Notes: a model not told the origin generated them from the letters alone. Counted from the first letter of the stretch, positions 49,466-59,364 are shown. The stretch is 64,000 nt of DNA from Mesobacillus subterraneus (GCF_003937825.1 NZ_RSFW01000002.1:1-64000); one strand, 5' to 3'. Program-made: numbers and translations.

Positions 49466-49643
49466 TTCCTAATTGGATATATTAAGAGCAAGAGATCGAC
49501 ATTCAAGGCGAAAAGGCAAAATAGACCTTGGAGGTTTTAAAATGATCTCAGGGTGGTAATGTAGGTGTACAAGCAGAAGTGACATGAAAAAACAACAGCA
49601 TGCGAAGCTTCGAACCTCTGCTTGAAAAGCTGCAGAATACATG

Positions 49644-49669
49644 GTTTAACACCATCGAATTCGAGGTAA
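49644..49669 (+). promoter_or_regulatory. possible SigB promoter
   Basis: GTTTAA (49644-49649), 14-base spacer, AGGTAA (49664-49669). The -35 box is perfect for sigma-B and the -10 box matches GGGTAT at four of six. The GlsB-type product downstream is of the general-stress class. The 49466-49831 gap otherwise holds a five-codon frame after GGAGG (start near 49541) and a palindrome, AAGGGTG-TAA-CACCCTT (49763-49779). Confidence 0.35.
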
Positions 49670-49831
49670 GATAAGATTAGAGCAAGCTGGAAAAGCTCCC
49701 GGGAAGCAAAGAATTTTCAGTTAAGCCTAATTTTAACATTCACTGCAGTACAACTCTTTAAGAAGGGTGTAACACCCTTGGCACTACTAACTACTTGATA
49801 ACATTACATCACATTTAAGGAGGAATTACGA

Positions 49832-50095
49832 ATGGGCTTTTTATGGGCATTAATTATTGGTGGTATTATTGGATGGTTGGCAGGACTAATCCTTGGAAGA
49901 GATATTCCAGGCGGCATCATTGGTAACATCATCGCAGGTTTCATTGGTGCATGGATTGGTGAAGCGATTCTTGGGCATTGGGGTCCTGTAGTTGCAGATT
50001 TCGCGATTATCCCGGCGTTGATTGGTGCGATTGCACTTGTATTCATCGTCAGCCTTGTATTGAAGAGCATGCGTAAAACTGACCGTCATCATTAA
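49832..50095 (+). CDS. GlsB/YeaQ/YmgE-family stress membrane protein
   Basis: The 87-residue protein consists of three membrane helices with glycine-rich packing: GGIIGWLAGLILGRDIPGGIIGNIIAGFIGAWIG (core IIGWLAGLILGRDIPGGI) is the family signature. These transglycosylase-associated proteins are often induced by general stress; the mechanism is unknown. AAGGAGGAATT precedes the ATG. Confidence 0.9.
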   Translation: MGFLWALIIGGIIGWLAGLILGRDIPGGIIGNIIAGFIGAWIGEAILGHWGPVVADFAIIPALIGAIALVFIVSLVLKSMRKTDRHH

Positions 50096-50101
50096 TTAAG
50101 A

Positions 50102-50135
50102 AAAGAATCCTTCCGAATTTCGGAAGGATTTTTCT
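50102..50135 (+). terminator. terminator of the GlsB-type gene
   Basis: AATCCTTCCGAA and TTCGGAAGGATT form a continuous palindrome, followed by TTTTC. Confidence 0.9.
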
Positions 50136-50182
50136 TTGTTTTTTAAAAAAATCACGCAAGTCATCCAAACCAAAGTCGCCAT

Positions 50183-50218
50183 AAAAAAGAGCCTTTACAA
50201 GAAAAAAGGCTCTTTTTT
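50183..50218 (-). terminator. terminator of yhcT
   Basis: On the minus strand AAAAAAGAGCCTTT pairs with AAAGGCTCTTTTTT around a 6-8 base loop, with a T-run. Confidence 0.88.
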
Positions 50219-50229
50219 AGTACAAAAAA

Positions 50230-51150
50230 TCAAATATCGTAGAGTTCAATATTTAAAAAGATGGGTGGCTGGTCGATAAAAGGAGCGTGACATTCTATTT
50301 TCTCCTGTGTAAAAGGATGGATGAACTCCAGCTTCACCGCATGCAGTGCCTGTCTTTGGAAGGTTTCACTGCCGCCATATAAAGCGTCTCCGGCGAGCGG
50401 ATGTTTGAAATCACTGAAATGCACCCGGATTTGATGAGTCCTGCCAGTTTCCAGCGTACATTGGACAAGGGTCAGATTTTCTTCCTTCATTTGTCTGAGC
50501 ACCTTAAAATGTGTTACCGCGTTCTGGCCTGTTTCCGAGACTCTTCTTTTTGTTGGATGATGGCGATCACGTCCGATTGGCTTGTTAAACGTCCCTTTTT
50601 TCTGTCTGATGATGCCGTCAGCCAGTGCCAGATACGTCCTTTTAATGAAACGTTCTTCAAGCATCTTATCGAGGATCGCAGCAATAAAAGCATGCTTGGC
50701 AAATAAAATCGCTCCAGTGGTATCACGGTCAAGGCGATGGATATGCCGAGGGTTGGATGCTTCACCATTGGATTGCACATGAAAAGCTGCCGCGTTGGCG
50801 AGAGTGCCAGTCTGGCCGCGTTCATTCGGATGTGTGTCCATTCCAGCCGGTTTGTTGAAAACAATCAAATGGTCATCTTCATAAATGATGCCAATATCAT
50901 GGTATTCCGGAATGACGGTCAAAGCTTTTTCGGTAAAAAGCTTCAACTGGATGCGTTGTCCCTTTTTCAATGGTTGGGTCCAATCTGGCTGCACTCCATT
51001 GATCAGGACTTTTTTATCCAAGCGGAATTGGTGGACCACTTTTTTAGGGGCTTTCCAGAACCCTTTAAAAAGAGATTCAAGCGTATACTGTTCCCAGGAT
51101 GCTGGAATGATCATTTCGAACCAATCGCCTTTTTTGTTTGTTTGTATCAT
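50230..51150 (-). CDS. yhcT: RluA-family RNA pseudouridine synthase
   Basis: The 306-residue enzyme converts uridine to pseudouridine in structured RNA. The catalytic Asp lies in HIHRLDRDTTGAILFAK; other family blocks are NKPAGMDTHP and LETGRTHQIRVHF. An S4-like N-terminal part precedes the catalytic domain. AGGAGA precedes the ATG. It diverges from yhcU, as neighbours do in B. subtilis. Confidence 0.92.
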   Translation of the reverse strand: MIQTNKKGDWFEMIIPASWEQYTLESLFKGFWKAPKKVVHQFRLDKKVLINGVQPDWTQPLKKGQRIQLKLFTEKALTVIPEYHDIGIIYEDDHLIVFNKPAGMDTHPNERGQTGTLANAAAFHVQSNGEASNPRHIHRLDRDTTGAILFAKHAFIAAILDKMLEERFIKRTYLALADGIIRQKKGTFNKPIGRDRHHPTKRRVSETGQNAVTHFKVLRQMKEENLTLVQCTLETGRTHQIRVHFSDFKHPLAGDALYGGSETFQRQALHAVKLEFIHPFTQEKIECHAPFIDQPPIFLNIELYDI

Positions 51151-51326
51151 CTTGGTCTCCTGACATATATAGTATTGTGTTTTTCTCTTCCATTAAGCGT
51201 GCATTTTGTCAACTTTTACCGCAGGCATGGGCATAATTACCACCATGTTACCGGGAATGGATATGTTATTCTAAGAATATATATTACGAATAGATTACAA
51301 AGGGTTAAAAAAAGGTGGGTCCATCA

Positions 51327-51725
51327 TTGAAAATTGTTTTTGCTTCAACACCCGGACAAGAAGAAAAGATTGTGGAGCTGGCCAGGTATTTCTATAGTGA
51401 TGTTTTTCCGCTGTATTTTAATGATGAGGACATACAGGAATTTGAAAAGCTTGAAGTATTACATACCAGACCTGAGCAATTCGAGAGATTCAGCACACTG
51501 GGAGATGCGTTCCAGGTAATTACGTGCATGCAGACACTGATCTCTATTCTTGAGTCTGGCCATATTCCTGAGAAATATCAATCCATGTTCCGCAGAAATG
51601 TACAGATCCTGACAGACTATGGTATTTGTTTTCCATTCAACTACAGCCAGTTTTCCGATTCAAAGCATGTACACTTAGATTATATCAGTACTTATGCGAA
51701 ACCAGCTAATCGATTGCTGTTATAA
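51327..51725 (+). CDS. yhcU: YhcU-like protein (DUF5365)
   Basis: The 132-residue protein resembles B. subtilis YhcU, an uncharacterised protein. It starts KIVFASTPGQEEKI and has no membrane segment. The TTG at 51327 lies eight bases after AAAGGTGG; the in-frame GTG at 51315 is part of that site. Neighbour yhcT supports the assignment. Confidence 0.82.
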   Translation: MKIVFASTPGQEEKIVELARYFYSDVFPLYFNDEDIQEFEKLEVLHTRPEQFERFSTLGDAFQVITCMQTLISILESGHIPEKYQSMFRRNVQILTDYGICFPFNYSQFSDSKHVHLDYISTYAKPANRLLL

Positions 51726-51729
51726 TCAG

Positions 51730-51765
51730 AAAAACGCCTGCGATATTTTTCGCAGGCGTTTTTAT
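51730..51765. terminator. bidirectional terminator
   Basis: AACGCCTGCGA and TCGCAGGCGTT form an 11-bp stem around TATTTT, with A/T runs on both sides, between convergent genes. Confidence 0.93.
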
Positions 51766-52235
51766 TATTCGACGCTGTTCTGTTTAAACCAGGCTTCGAA
51801 GGTTGGTTCTTCCTGGTAGCCGACAATTCGGTCGACTTCTTTTCCGTCTTTGTATTGGACGATGGTTGGCGTTGACTCGATGCCGTAATCATCCCAGCCT
51901 TGTTCAAATTCCAAAAGGTTATATTGGACAAGGTCCACACCCATTTCCTTTGAAAGAGGGGAAACAATCGGTGTCGTGCGGACACAGTGTGGGCAAGTAG
52001 GACTGTAAAAATAAACCGTACTCGCTTCACCGCTTTCAATTTTCTTGTCGAGTTCGTCTGGCAGGATGATGTTTTGATAGTTTGGATCATCAAGCTGCTT
52101 TGCGGTTTCAGGATGCAACGTATCCTTACCGTACGGATTTCCCTCCACTTTCTCCTCATTTTGCGCCTTATTTAAGAAAAACAGGGCCGCAAATAACCCA
52201 ATTATAATTACCAGAAATATAATAACCTTTTTCAA
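51765..52235 (-). CDS. membrane-anchored thioredoxin-fold protein with CPHC site
   Basis: The 156-residue protein has an N-terminal hydrophobic helix (about 3-20) and a thioredoxin domain with YSPTCPHCVRT, the DsbA-type CPHC site, and the cis-proline in IESTPTIVQY. It likely oxidises or isomerises disulfides outside the membrane. It starts with TTG one base after the bdbC stop (GGAGGAAGCG serves as ribosome site), so it is the natural partner of BdbC, though smaller than B. subtilis BdbD. Confidence 0.85.
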   Translation of the reverse strand: MKKVIIFLVIIIGLFAALFFLNKAQNEEKVEGNPYGKDTLHPETAKQLDDPNYQNIILPDELDKKIESGEASTVYFYSPTCPHCVRTTPIVSPLSKEMGVDLVQYNLLEFEQGWDDYGIESTPTIVQYKDGKEVDRIVGYQEEPTFEAWFKQNSVE

Positions 52236-52236
52236 C

Positions 52237-52680
52237 TTACGCTTCCTCCTTCGTCTTTTTCCAAATGATCAAGCTTAGTGCGAATATGATGATAAATGCT
52301 GTCAGAGCCAGGAAAGGAATCGTAATGAATCCGAGCCAGTTTATGTATTGCCCTGTACAAGGTACTCTTCCGCAAGTGATTGCATTGTCCGCCATGAATG
52401 GCACCTTTTGCAATGAATAGTGATAAAGCGATATTAGACCGCCGGCAGCTGACATAATCATAGTGTAAAAGGAAATTCTGTAATCCTTTTTCACGACAGC
52501 GATTCCTAATATCAAGGCGAATGGATACATCAATATCCGCTGGTACCAGCACAGCAAGCATGGTTCATACTGGCGTATTTCTGAAAAATAAAGGCTGCCG
52601 AACATCGCGATGATCGATGTCGCCCAGGCTGCGAACAACCATGTTTCCCGGGCATCTTTTTTCTTTGGCTCCAAGTTCAT
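52237..52680 (-). CDS. bdbC: DsbB-like thiol-disulfide oxidoreductase BdbC
   Basis: The 147-residue four-helix membrane protein has the DsbB-type Cys pairs CLLCWYQRILMYP and CGRVPCTGQYINW-GFITIPF. It passes electrons from the thioredoxin-like partner to quinone. Start is uncertain: GGGGAG directly touches ATG 52680, while a TTG six bases later has better spacing; ATG 52713 has no site. First gene of a two-gene operon. Confidence 0.88.
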   Translation of the reverse strand: MNLEPKKKDARETWLFAAWATSIIAMFGSLYFSEIRQYEPCLLCWYQRILMYPFALILGIAVVKKDYRISFYTMIMSAAGGLISLYHYSLQKVPFMADNAITCGRVPCTGQYINWLGFITIPFLALTAFIIIFALSLIIWKKTKEEA

Positions 52681-52899
52681 CTCCCCTAAGCTATATAATC
52701 TCTGTTTAAACATTCATTATAAAACAAACTTCTCATTACATCTTAAGAAATCTGAAGGAATATTTCAATTAACATTCTGTGAATTAATTTTTCCCAATGT
52801 AAAAGGGGAAAGTAAATAGAAGTATTAGCTGAAGACGATTAAGGGTATAGGTGTATCGTATTTTATTTTTCGAACGAGACGAAAGGTGTGTAAGACCGT

Positions 52900-54438
52900 A
52901 TGACAGAACTGGATTTATCCAAATTTGAAAAAAAGATGATCATCCGAAATACGAGATATGAGGATATCGATGAAATCATAAAAATGCAGAACAGCTGCTT
53001 TCCAGGTATGGATCCGTGGAAGCGTGATCAGCTGGAAAGCCATCTCGAGATTTTTCCTGAAGGACAATTCGTGGCTGAATATGACGGCAAAGTGGTCGGT
53101 TCATGTTCCAGCCTCATTATCAACTTTGATGAATATGATGACCGTCACAGCTGGGATGATGTCACCGACAATGGTTATATCACCAACCACAATCCGGATG
53201 GCTACAATCTTTACGGAATCGAAGTCATGACCCATCCGGAGTTCCGGAGGATGAAGGTCGGATACCGTTTGTACGAAGCTCGCAAGGACCTCGCCCGGCA
53301 GATGAACCTGAAAAGCATCATCATCGGCGGCCGGATCCCGAACTACCATATCCATGCAGAGGAAATGTCGCCGCGAGAATATGTAAGGCAGGTCGCATCC
53401 CACAAAATCTATGATCCGGTTCTGTCATTCCAGCTTCGAAACGACTTCACGCTGATGAGGATCAACCCAAACTATTTGCCTGACGACCTCCAGTCGAATA
53501 AATATGCTACCTTGATGGAATGGAACAATGTGGACTATCAGCCGAAATCAAAGCGGTTCTTTAAAACAAGCAACCCTGTCCGCATTTGTGTCGTACAGTA
53601 TATGATGAGGCAAATCCAATCTTTTGAGGATTTCGCACATCAAGTAGAGTATTTCACCGATGTTGCATCGGATGCCGGGTCTGATTTTGCGGTATTCCCG
53701 GAAATCTTCACGACACAGCTCATGTCATTCCTGAATGAGAAGACGCCGTCCCTTGCTGTCCGCAGGGTGACAGAGTATACCGAGCAATATATCGAGCTCT
53801 TTACCGACCTGGCCGTCCGCTACAATGTCAATATCATTGGCGGCTCCCATTTTGTGAAAGAAGATGATGATGAGATTTACAACATTTCCTACCTTTTCCG
53901 CCGGGATGGCACGATCGATAAGCAATATAAGCTTCACATCACTCCTAATGAACGCAGGTGGTGGGGCATCAGCCGCGGAGATGAATTGAAGGTATTCGAT
54001 ACAGACTGCGGAAAAATCGCCATTCAAATCTGCTATGATATCGAATTTCCTGAACTAGCCCGGATTGCGACAGATATGGGGGCAAAAATCATTTTCACGC
54101 CTTTCTGTACAGAAGATCGTCAGGGATACTTGAGAGTACGCTACTGCGCCCAGGCGAGAGCCGTTGAAAACCAAGTATACACTGTCATTTCCGGTACAGT
54201 CGGAAACCTGCCGCAAACGGAAAACATGGATATCCAGTACGCACAGTCCGGCATTTTCGCACCATCCGATTTTGAATTCGCAAGGGACGGAATCGTCGGC
54301 GAAACAAATCCAAACATCGAAATGGTCATGATCGGCGACGTCGACCTCGAAATCCTGCGCCGCCAGCGCCAGGACGGAACAGTCCGCCAGCTGAAAGACC
54401 GCCGCCATGACATTTACAGGATACAATATAAGAAATAG
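52900..54438 (+). CDS. yhcX: GNAT-nitrilase fusion protein YhcX
   Basis: The 512-residue protein joins an N-terminal GNAT acetyltransferase-like domain (about 13-210, with VMTHPEFRRMKVGYRLYE) to a C-terminal carbon-nitrogen hydrolase (about 225-500). The hydrolase triad is visible as FPEIFTT (Glu), LHITPNERRWWG (Lys) and QICYDIEFPELAR (Cys). B. subtilis YhcX has the same layout and length. Substrate unknown. AAAGGTG precedes the ATG. Confidence 0.93.
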   Translation: MTELDLSKFEKKMIIRNTRYEDIDEIIKMQNSCFPGMDPWKRDQLESHLEIFPEGQFVAEYDGKVVGSCSSLIINFDEYDDRHSWDDVTDNGYITNHNPDGYNLYGIEVMTHPEFRRMKVGYRLYEARKDLARQMNLKSIIIGGRIPNYHIHAEEMSPREYVRQVASHKIYDPVLSFQLRNDFTLMRINPNYLPDDLQSNKYATLMEWNNVDYQPKSKRFFKTSNPVRICVVQYMMRQIQSFEDFAHQVEYFTDVASDAGSDFAVFPEIFTTQLMSFLNEKTPSLAVRRVTEYTEQYIELFTDLAVRYNVNIIGGSHFVKEDDDEIYNISYLFRRDGTIDKQYKLHITPNERRWWGISRGDELKVFDTDCGKIAIQICYDIEFPELARIATDMGAKIIFTPFCTEDRQGYLRVRYCAQARAVENQVYTVISGTVGNLPQTENMDIQYAQSGIFAPSDFEFARDGIVGETNPNIEMVMIGDVDLEILRRQRQDGTVRQLKDRRHDIYRIQYKK

Positions 54439-54443
54439 AATTT

Positions 54444-54467
54444 AGCCTGCCGAATTGGCAGGCTTTT
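54444..54467 (+). terminator. terminator of yhcX
   Basis: AGCCTGCC and GGCAGGCT form an 8-bp stem around GAATT, followed by TTT. Confidence 0.85.
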
Positions 54468-54579
54468 GCATGACTGGAGCTTAACTTCCATAAAGAATTT
54501 AATAAAAATTATCATTGGTAACCAATATTGTTTTATAATTAGCTGTAAGATTGAAATCTTATTATCAGGAGGTCATCCA

Positions 54580-56325
54580 ATGGATTGGAAAAAGATAGCC
54601 GAAAAATGGTTGGGTTTTGCCGGGCTTGATCCAGAGCTGAAGGCTGAGCTTGAATCATTCAAAGATAACGAAAAGCATTTAGAGGAAGTTTTCTATAAAA
54701 ACCTTGAATTCGGTACGGGCGGAATGCGCGGAGAAATCGGCGCGGGCACGAACAGGATGAATCTCTATACGGTCCGAAAAGCATCGGCAGGACTTGCGGC
54801 ATACATAGAACAGCATGGAAATGAAGCGAAGCAGCGCGGGGTGGCGATTGCTTATGATTCTCGTCATAAGTCACCTGAATTTGCAATGGAGGCTGCTAAA
54901 ACGCTGGCGACTCGCGGCATCCAAACCTATGTGTTTGAAGAACTGAGACCGACACCAGAACTGTCTTTTGCAGTCCGGCACCTTCACGCCTACGCTGGAA
55001 TCGTGGTTACGGCAAGCCACAATCCTCCTGAATATAACGGGTACAAAGTGTATGGTTCAGACGGAGGACAGCTTCCGCCGGAAAGTGCCGACGAAGTCAT
55101 CGCCAAGGTCAACGAAATCGAAAATGAACTGTCAATCGAAGTTATGGACGAGCAGGAACTGAAGGAAAAAGGCTTGATCAAGATGATCGGGCCTGAAGTG
55201 GATCGTGCCTATCTCGAGAAGCTGATGACGATTTCTGAAAATCCGACCCTGTCTGATGAGACAGATGTGAAAGTGGTGTTCACACCGCTTCACGGGACGG
55301 CCAATATGCCTGTACGCAATATCCTGACAAACCTTAAATATCAAAATGTCACGGTAGTAAAGGAACAGGAGCTTCCTGATCCTGAATTTTCAACGGTAAA
55401 AAGCCCGAATCCGGAAGAACAGGCTGCATTTGAACTGGCGATTCGTGAAGGGAAGAAAATCGACGCGGATATCCTGATTGCTACCGATCCGGATGCTGAC
55501 CGACTTGGAATTGCTGTTAAGGATCAAGATGGGGATTATGTCGTACTGACTGGAAACCAGACTGGTGCACTGTTGCTTCATTATATCCTTTCACAAAAGA
55601 AGGAAAAAGGAACACTTCCTGCAAATGGTGTCGTTCTGAAAACGATCGTTACTTCTGAACTTGGCCGCAAGGTTGCCTCTTCATTTGGACTCGATACTAT
55701 TGATGTACTGACAGGATTCAAATTCATTGCTGAAAAAATCAAGCAATATGAAGACACTGGAGAATATAAATTCCTGTTTGGCTATGAAGAAAGCTATGGC
55801 TATCTGATTGGCGATTTCGCACGGGACAAGGATGCGGTTCAGGCTGCTATGCTAGCAGTTGAAGTATGCGCGTTCTATAAGAAGAAGGGCATGTCGATGT
55901 ACGAAGCGCTCCAAAGCGTCTTTGAACAATATGGTTACTATCAGGAAGGTCTTCGTTCCCTGACGTTAAAAGGAAAAGAGGGTGCGGAGCTGATCCAGAA
56001 GACACTTGGGGTTTTCCGCCAGGAGCCGCCTAAGAATCTGGGTGAATTGAAAGTCACAATAGTGGAAGATTATTTAACAGGTGTTAGAGTGAATGAAAAC
56101 AATGACGAAGAGAAAATTGATCTTCCGTCTTCAAACGTCATTAAATACTATCTTGAAGATGGTACTTGGATGTGTCTTCGCCCATCTGGAACAGAGCCGA
56201 AAATCAAGTTTTATTTTGGCGTGAATGACAAGAGCCTTGCGGACAGCAAGCAGAAACTCCAAAGAATCGAACAGGATTTCATGGAGGTTGTTGAAAAGAA
56301 AATGGAAGCAGCAAAGAACATCTAG
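54580..56325 (+). CDS. pgcA: alpha-phosphoglucomutase
   Basis: The 581-residue enzyme interconverts glucose 6-phosphate and glucose 1-phosphate, feeding UDP-glucose for teichoic-acid and glycolipid synthesis. The phosphoserine loop is [17 protein letters not shown], the metal loop [10 protein letters not shown], the sugar loop [11 protein letters not shown] and the phosphate-binding loop [12 protein letters not shown]. Length equals B. subtilis PgcA (YhxB). GGAGGTCATCCA precedes the ATG at 54580. A short-chain dehydrogenase gene follows 24 bases later. Confidence 0.94.
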   Translation: MDWKKIAEKWLGFAGLDPELKAELESFKDNEKHLEEVFYKNLEFGTGGMRGEIGAGTNRMNLYTVRKASAGLAAYIEQHGNEAKQRGVAIAYDSRHKSPEFAMEAAKTLATRGIQTYVFEELRPTPELSFAVRHLHAYAGIVVTASHNPPEYNGYKVYGSDGGQLPPESADEVIAKVNEIENELSIEVMDEQELKEKGLIKMIGPEVDRAYLEKLMTISENPTLSDETDVKVVFTPLHGTANMPVRNILTNLKYQNVTVVKEQELPDPEFSTVKSPNPEEQAAFELAIREGKKIDADILIATDPDADRLGIAVKDQDGDYVVLTGNQTGALLLHYILSQKKEKGTLPANGVVLKTIVTSELGRKVASSFGLDTIDVLTGFKFIAEKIKQYEDTGEYKFLFGYEESYGYLIGDFARDKDAVQAAMLAVEVCAFYKKKGMSMYEALQSVFEQYGYYQEGLRSLTLKGKEGAELIQKTLGVFRQEPPKNLGELKVTIVEDYLTGVRVNENNDEEKIDLPSSNVIKYYLEDGTWMCLRPSGTEPKIKFYFGVNDKSLADSKQKLQRIEQDFMEVVEKKMEAAKNI

Positions 56326-56349
56326 TTTTTACACAGAGAGGAAGTAAAT

Positions 56350-57075
56350 ATGGTGTTAAAAGACCAAATAGCCATCGTGACTGGTGCTTCAAGAGGGATT
56401 GGAAAGGAAATCGCCTTCAAATTGGCGGAACAGGGCATGAAGCTGGCTGTTGCGGGAAGTTCTGATGAGATCAATAAAACTGCAGAGGAATTAAGGCAAA
56501 AAGGGTTTTCCGAAGTGATTGCAGTGCAGACAGATGTCAGTGATGAGCAGCAGGTAAATAATCTTGTTGCTAAAACGCTCGAGGCATTTGGTCAGATTGA
56601 TGTGCTGGTGAACAATGCAGGGATCGGCTTTTTCAAGCTTGCCGAGGAAGTGACCATTGATGAATGGAAAAAGCTATTTGAAGTGAATGTCCAGGGAGTG
56701 TTCCTTGGAGCGAAAGCTGTTCTTCCGCACATGAAGGAGCGGAAATCCGGAACAATCATCACGATCTCCTCTGATGTGGGCCGATACACGATTCCAAATG
56801 GAAGTGCTTATACAGCTTCTAAATATGCAGTCCAGGGATTCAGCGGCGCACTTGCACAGGAAGTCAGGGAATTTGGAATCCGCGTAGGCACGGTCAACCC
56901 AGGAATGGTTGATACGTATTTTGCTGAGTCCGAGCAGGGCCTTCCTGAGAAGCATGACTGGCTAAAAGTTGAGGATATCGCGAATGCTGTCGTGTACATG
57001 GCGTCTGCACCAAAGCATATGCTGATTGATGAAATCGTCATCCACCCGCTAGTGCAAAACTATCCGATTGCTTGA
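56350..57075 (+). CDS. short-chain dehydrogenase/reductase
   Basis: The 241-residue SDR has TGASRGIG (cofactor loop), NNAGIGF, a catalytic Ser in TIISSDVGR (TITISSDVG here) and YTASKYA. It resembles YoxD/FabG-like reductases; the substrate is unknown. GAGAGGAAG precedes the ATG. Lies 24 bases after pgcA and shares its terminator, so the two are co-transcribed. Confidence 0.9.
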   Translation: MVLKDQIAIVTGASRGIGKEIAFKLAEQGMKLAVAGSSDEINKTAEELRQKGFSEVIAVQTDVSDEQQVNNLVAKTLEAFGQIDVLVNNAGIGFFKLAEEVTIDEWKKLFEVNVQGVFLGAKAVLPHMKERKSGTIITISSDVGRYTIPNGSAYTASKYAVQGFSGALAQEVREFGIRVGTVNPGMVDTYFAESEQGLPEKHDWLKVEDIANAVVYMASAPKHMLIDEIVIHPLVQNYPIA

Positions 57076-57081
57076 TACATG

Positions 57082-57114
57082 ATCCGAAGAGAGTGACTCT
57101 CTTCGGATTTTTTT
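57082..57114 (+). terminator. terminator of the pgcA-SDR unit
   Basis: ATCCGAAGAGAG and CTCTCTTCGGAT form a 12-bp stem around TGA, followed by TTTTTT. Confidence 0.93.
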
Positions 57115-57202
57115 ACGACTTTTGTCTGAGATTTTCTCATCCTTTTTCTGAATGCGGAATTTTGCCAATATAGATATAATATAGAAAAGTGGAGGGGTTT
57201 TT

Positions 57203-58321
57203 ATGACCGTAGAGAATCGTCATTCAGATATAGGCATTTTAAAAGAAATTGCTGAACTATTGAATGAAGGAACAGAGCTAAATACGGTTTTAAGCGAGGT
57301 TCTTTCAAGGCTTCTACATATAACCGGACTAGAGACAGGATGGATTTTCCTGATTGATGAACAAGGAGACTATCAGCTGCCAGCGAAAGTCCAGCTGCCG
57401 CCAGCACTTACACTGAATGAATATCGGCCCATGTGCGAGGGCGGCTGCTGGTGTGTTGATCGGTATCAAGATGGAAGGCTCAATAAAGCGACGAATATAT
57501 TTGAGTGCAAAAGGCTTGAGGATGCCATCAACAACAAAACAGGCGAGACAAACGGACTCACCCATCATGCCACAGTACCGCTGAGGGCTGGTGCTGAACG
57601 ATTTGGTGTCCTGAATGTGGGATCTCCGTACAAAACCCATTTCAAACCAGAAGAGCTGGCACTTCTTGAGGCAGTTGCCTTCCAGATTGGAACGGCAATC
57701 AAAAGGATCAGGCTGACCCTGAAGGAACAGGAAATGGCGTTGGCAGCTGAGCGGAACCGGCTTGCAAGAGACCTTCATGATTCAGTGAACCAACTGTTGT
57801 TTTCATTAAGCTTGACGGCCAGGGCCGGTACGGAAATGACAGATCAGAAAGAACTTAAAGAGACATTTTCGTATATCCAGGATCTCGCTCAGGAGGCACA
57901 GGGAGAAATGAGGGCACTCATCTGGCAGCTGCGCCCGCGAGGTTTGGAAAATGGCATCATTTGCGCCCTCGCCGGCTACGCGGATCTGCTGGGGCTACGG
58001 ATTGAAACGGAAGTCAAGGGGGTAGCGAGCCTTCCAGGAAAAGTCGAAGAGGCGCTTTGGCGGATCGGGCAGGAGGCTCTCGGGAATTGCAAGAAACATT
58101 CCCAGGCTGAGAAAGTTCAGCTAACACTTGAAATCAAAACCGATAAAATCCAAATGTCAATCGAAGATGAAGGCTGCGGCTTTATTATGAATCCAGGAAC
58201 AGAACTGCCATCGCTTGGCCTAAAAAGCATGGAAGCACGTGCCAGAGCACTGGGAGGGACCACGAGCATAATCAGCAAGCCTGGACATGGAACATCGGTC
58301 ATAGTGCAAATTCCAATTTAA
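57203..58321 (+). CDS. yhcY: GAF-domain NarX-type sensor histidine kinase YhcY
   Basis: The 372-residue soluble kinase has an N-terminal GAF domain (about 20-170, with a Cys-rich CEGGCWCVDRY) and a HisKA_3 core: RNRLARDLHDSVNQLLFSLSL with the phospho-His, then ATPase motifs DEGCGF and GLKSMEARARALGG. B. subtilis YhcY is the orthologue, paired with YhcZ. The signal is unknown. GGAGGGG stands before the ATG; the regulator starts 18 bases after its stop. Confidence 0.92.
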   Translation: MTVENRHSDIGILKEIAELLNEGTELNTVLSEVLSRLLHITGLETGWIFLIDEQGDYQLPAKVQLPPALTLNEYRPMCEGGCWCVDRYQDGRLNKATNIFECKRLEDAINNKTGETNGLTHHATVPLRAGAERFGVLNVGSPYKTHFKPEELALLEAVAFQIGTAIKRIRLTLKEQEMALAAERNRLARDLHDSVNQLLFSLSLTARAGTEMTDQKELKETFSYIQDLAQEAQGEMRALIWQLRPRGLENGIICALAGYADLLGLRIETEVKGVASLPGKVEEALWRIGQEALGNCKKHSQAEKVQLTLEIKTDKIQMSIEDEGCGFIMNPGTELPSLGLKSMEARARALGGTTSIISKPGHGTSVIVQIPI

Positions 58322-58339
58322 AGAAAGGAGGATCAGGAA

Positions 58340-58999
58340 ATGACGATAAAAATCCTGATTGCTGATGACCATCATGTTGTCAGACGAGGGCTGGTTTTCT
58401 TTTTGAGGACCCAGGAGGCGATTGAAGTAATCGGAGAAGCGAGCAATGGAAAAGAAGCTGTCGAGCTTGCGAAAAGACTGAATCCGGACTTGGTCCTTAT
58501 GGATCTCGTGATGCCTGAAATGGATGGCATTCAGGCAACCAGACTGATCAAGGCATCTCAGCCAGAAATCAAAATCATGATGTTGACGAGTTTTTCTGAC
58601 CAGGAGCATGTCATTCCGGCAATCGAGGCTGGGGCTTCCGGTTATCAGCTAAAAGACATCCAGCCAGATGAACTGGTAAAGTCCATAAAGCAAATCATGA
58701 AAGGTGAAAATCAGCTTCACCCAAAAGCGACTACACTTGTGCTTAAGCATCTGTCAGGCAGCAGCCGCCGGGAAAGAAAACCGATTGAAGACCTGACAAA
58801 GCGTGAACTAGAAGTGCTGAAGGAAATCGCTGCAGGCAAAAGCAATAAAGAAATCGCTGCCTCTCTATTCATCACTGAAAAAACCGTGAAAACACATGTA
58901 TCCAATGTGCTTGCCAAACTTGAACTTGCGGACAGGACACAGGCAGCGTTATTTGCGGTCAGGAACCGAATTGTTGAACAGGATCCTCCTTCTGCTTAG
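58340..58999 (+). CDS. yhcZ: NarL-family response regulator YhcZ
   Basis: The 219-residue regulator has a receiver domain (IADDHHVV, Asp in LVLMDLVMPEMDG, Lys in YQLKDI) and a LuxR-type helix-turn-helix (LTKRELEVLKEIAAGKSNKEIA, core GKSNKEIAASLFITEKTVKT). Partner of the upstream kinase. AAAGGAGGATCAGGAA precedes the ATG. Confidence 0.93.
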   Translation: MTIKILIADDHHVVRRGLVFFLRTQEAIEVIGEASNGKEAVELAKRLNPDLVLMDLVMPEMDGIQATRLIKASQPEIKIMMLTSFSDQEHVIPAIEAGASGYQLKDIQPDELVKSIKQIMKGENQLHPKATTLVLKHLSGSSRRERKPIEDLTKRELEVLKEIAAGKSNKEIAASLFITEKTVKTHVSNVLAKLELADRTQAALFAVRNRIVEQDPPSA

Positions 59000-59054
59000 G
59001 AAGATCATTACTGCCTGTTTTTGCCACCATGGGTTATCCAGCATAAAAAACAAC

Positions 59055-59094
59055 TAACACGGCACCTTAATAGAGGTGGCCGTGTTATTTTTTT
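59055..59094 (+). terminator. terminator of yhcY-yhcZ
   Basis: TAACACGGC and GCCGTGTTA form the lower stem, with ACCT/AGGT above it, followed by TTTTTTT. Confidence 0.9.
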
Positions 59095-59109
59095 GGTGGA
59101 ATTCTCTTG

Positions 59110-59364
59110 TTAAATCATGCCGTTTACGGCGGTTTCCAGGAAGTCCTCGCCGGCGGCATCATTTGCGTGGTCGATGTATCTTAGCAGGGAATACAGGCGT
59201 TTTTCAATGACGGAATAGTCTTTTTCAAAGTTGTAAGCGTGGAGAAAATGTTCGATCTTTTTAGCCAGGAACTGGTCCTCTGTCCTGACCATCAGGATGA
59301 GCAAGTTATCCCATTGAGATCGGTGCGTGTAATACAAAGCACGATCATAATCTGTATTGGTCAT
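59110..59364 (-). CDS. yhdB: YhdB-like protein
   Basis: The 84-residue protein resembles B. subtilis YhdB, in length and position between yhcZ and yhdC. It is helical and hydrophilic with no cysteine. Function unknown. AAGGAGGAACGGAA precedes the ATG on the minus strand. Confidence 0.75.
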   Translation of the reverse strand: MTNTDYDRALYYTHRSQWDNLLILMVRTEDQFLAKKIEHFLHAYNFEKDYSVIEKRLYSLLRYIDHANDAAGEDFLETAVNGMI

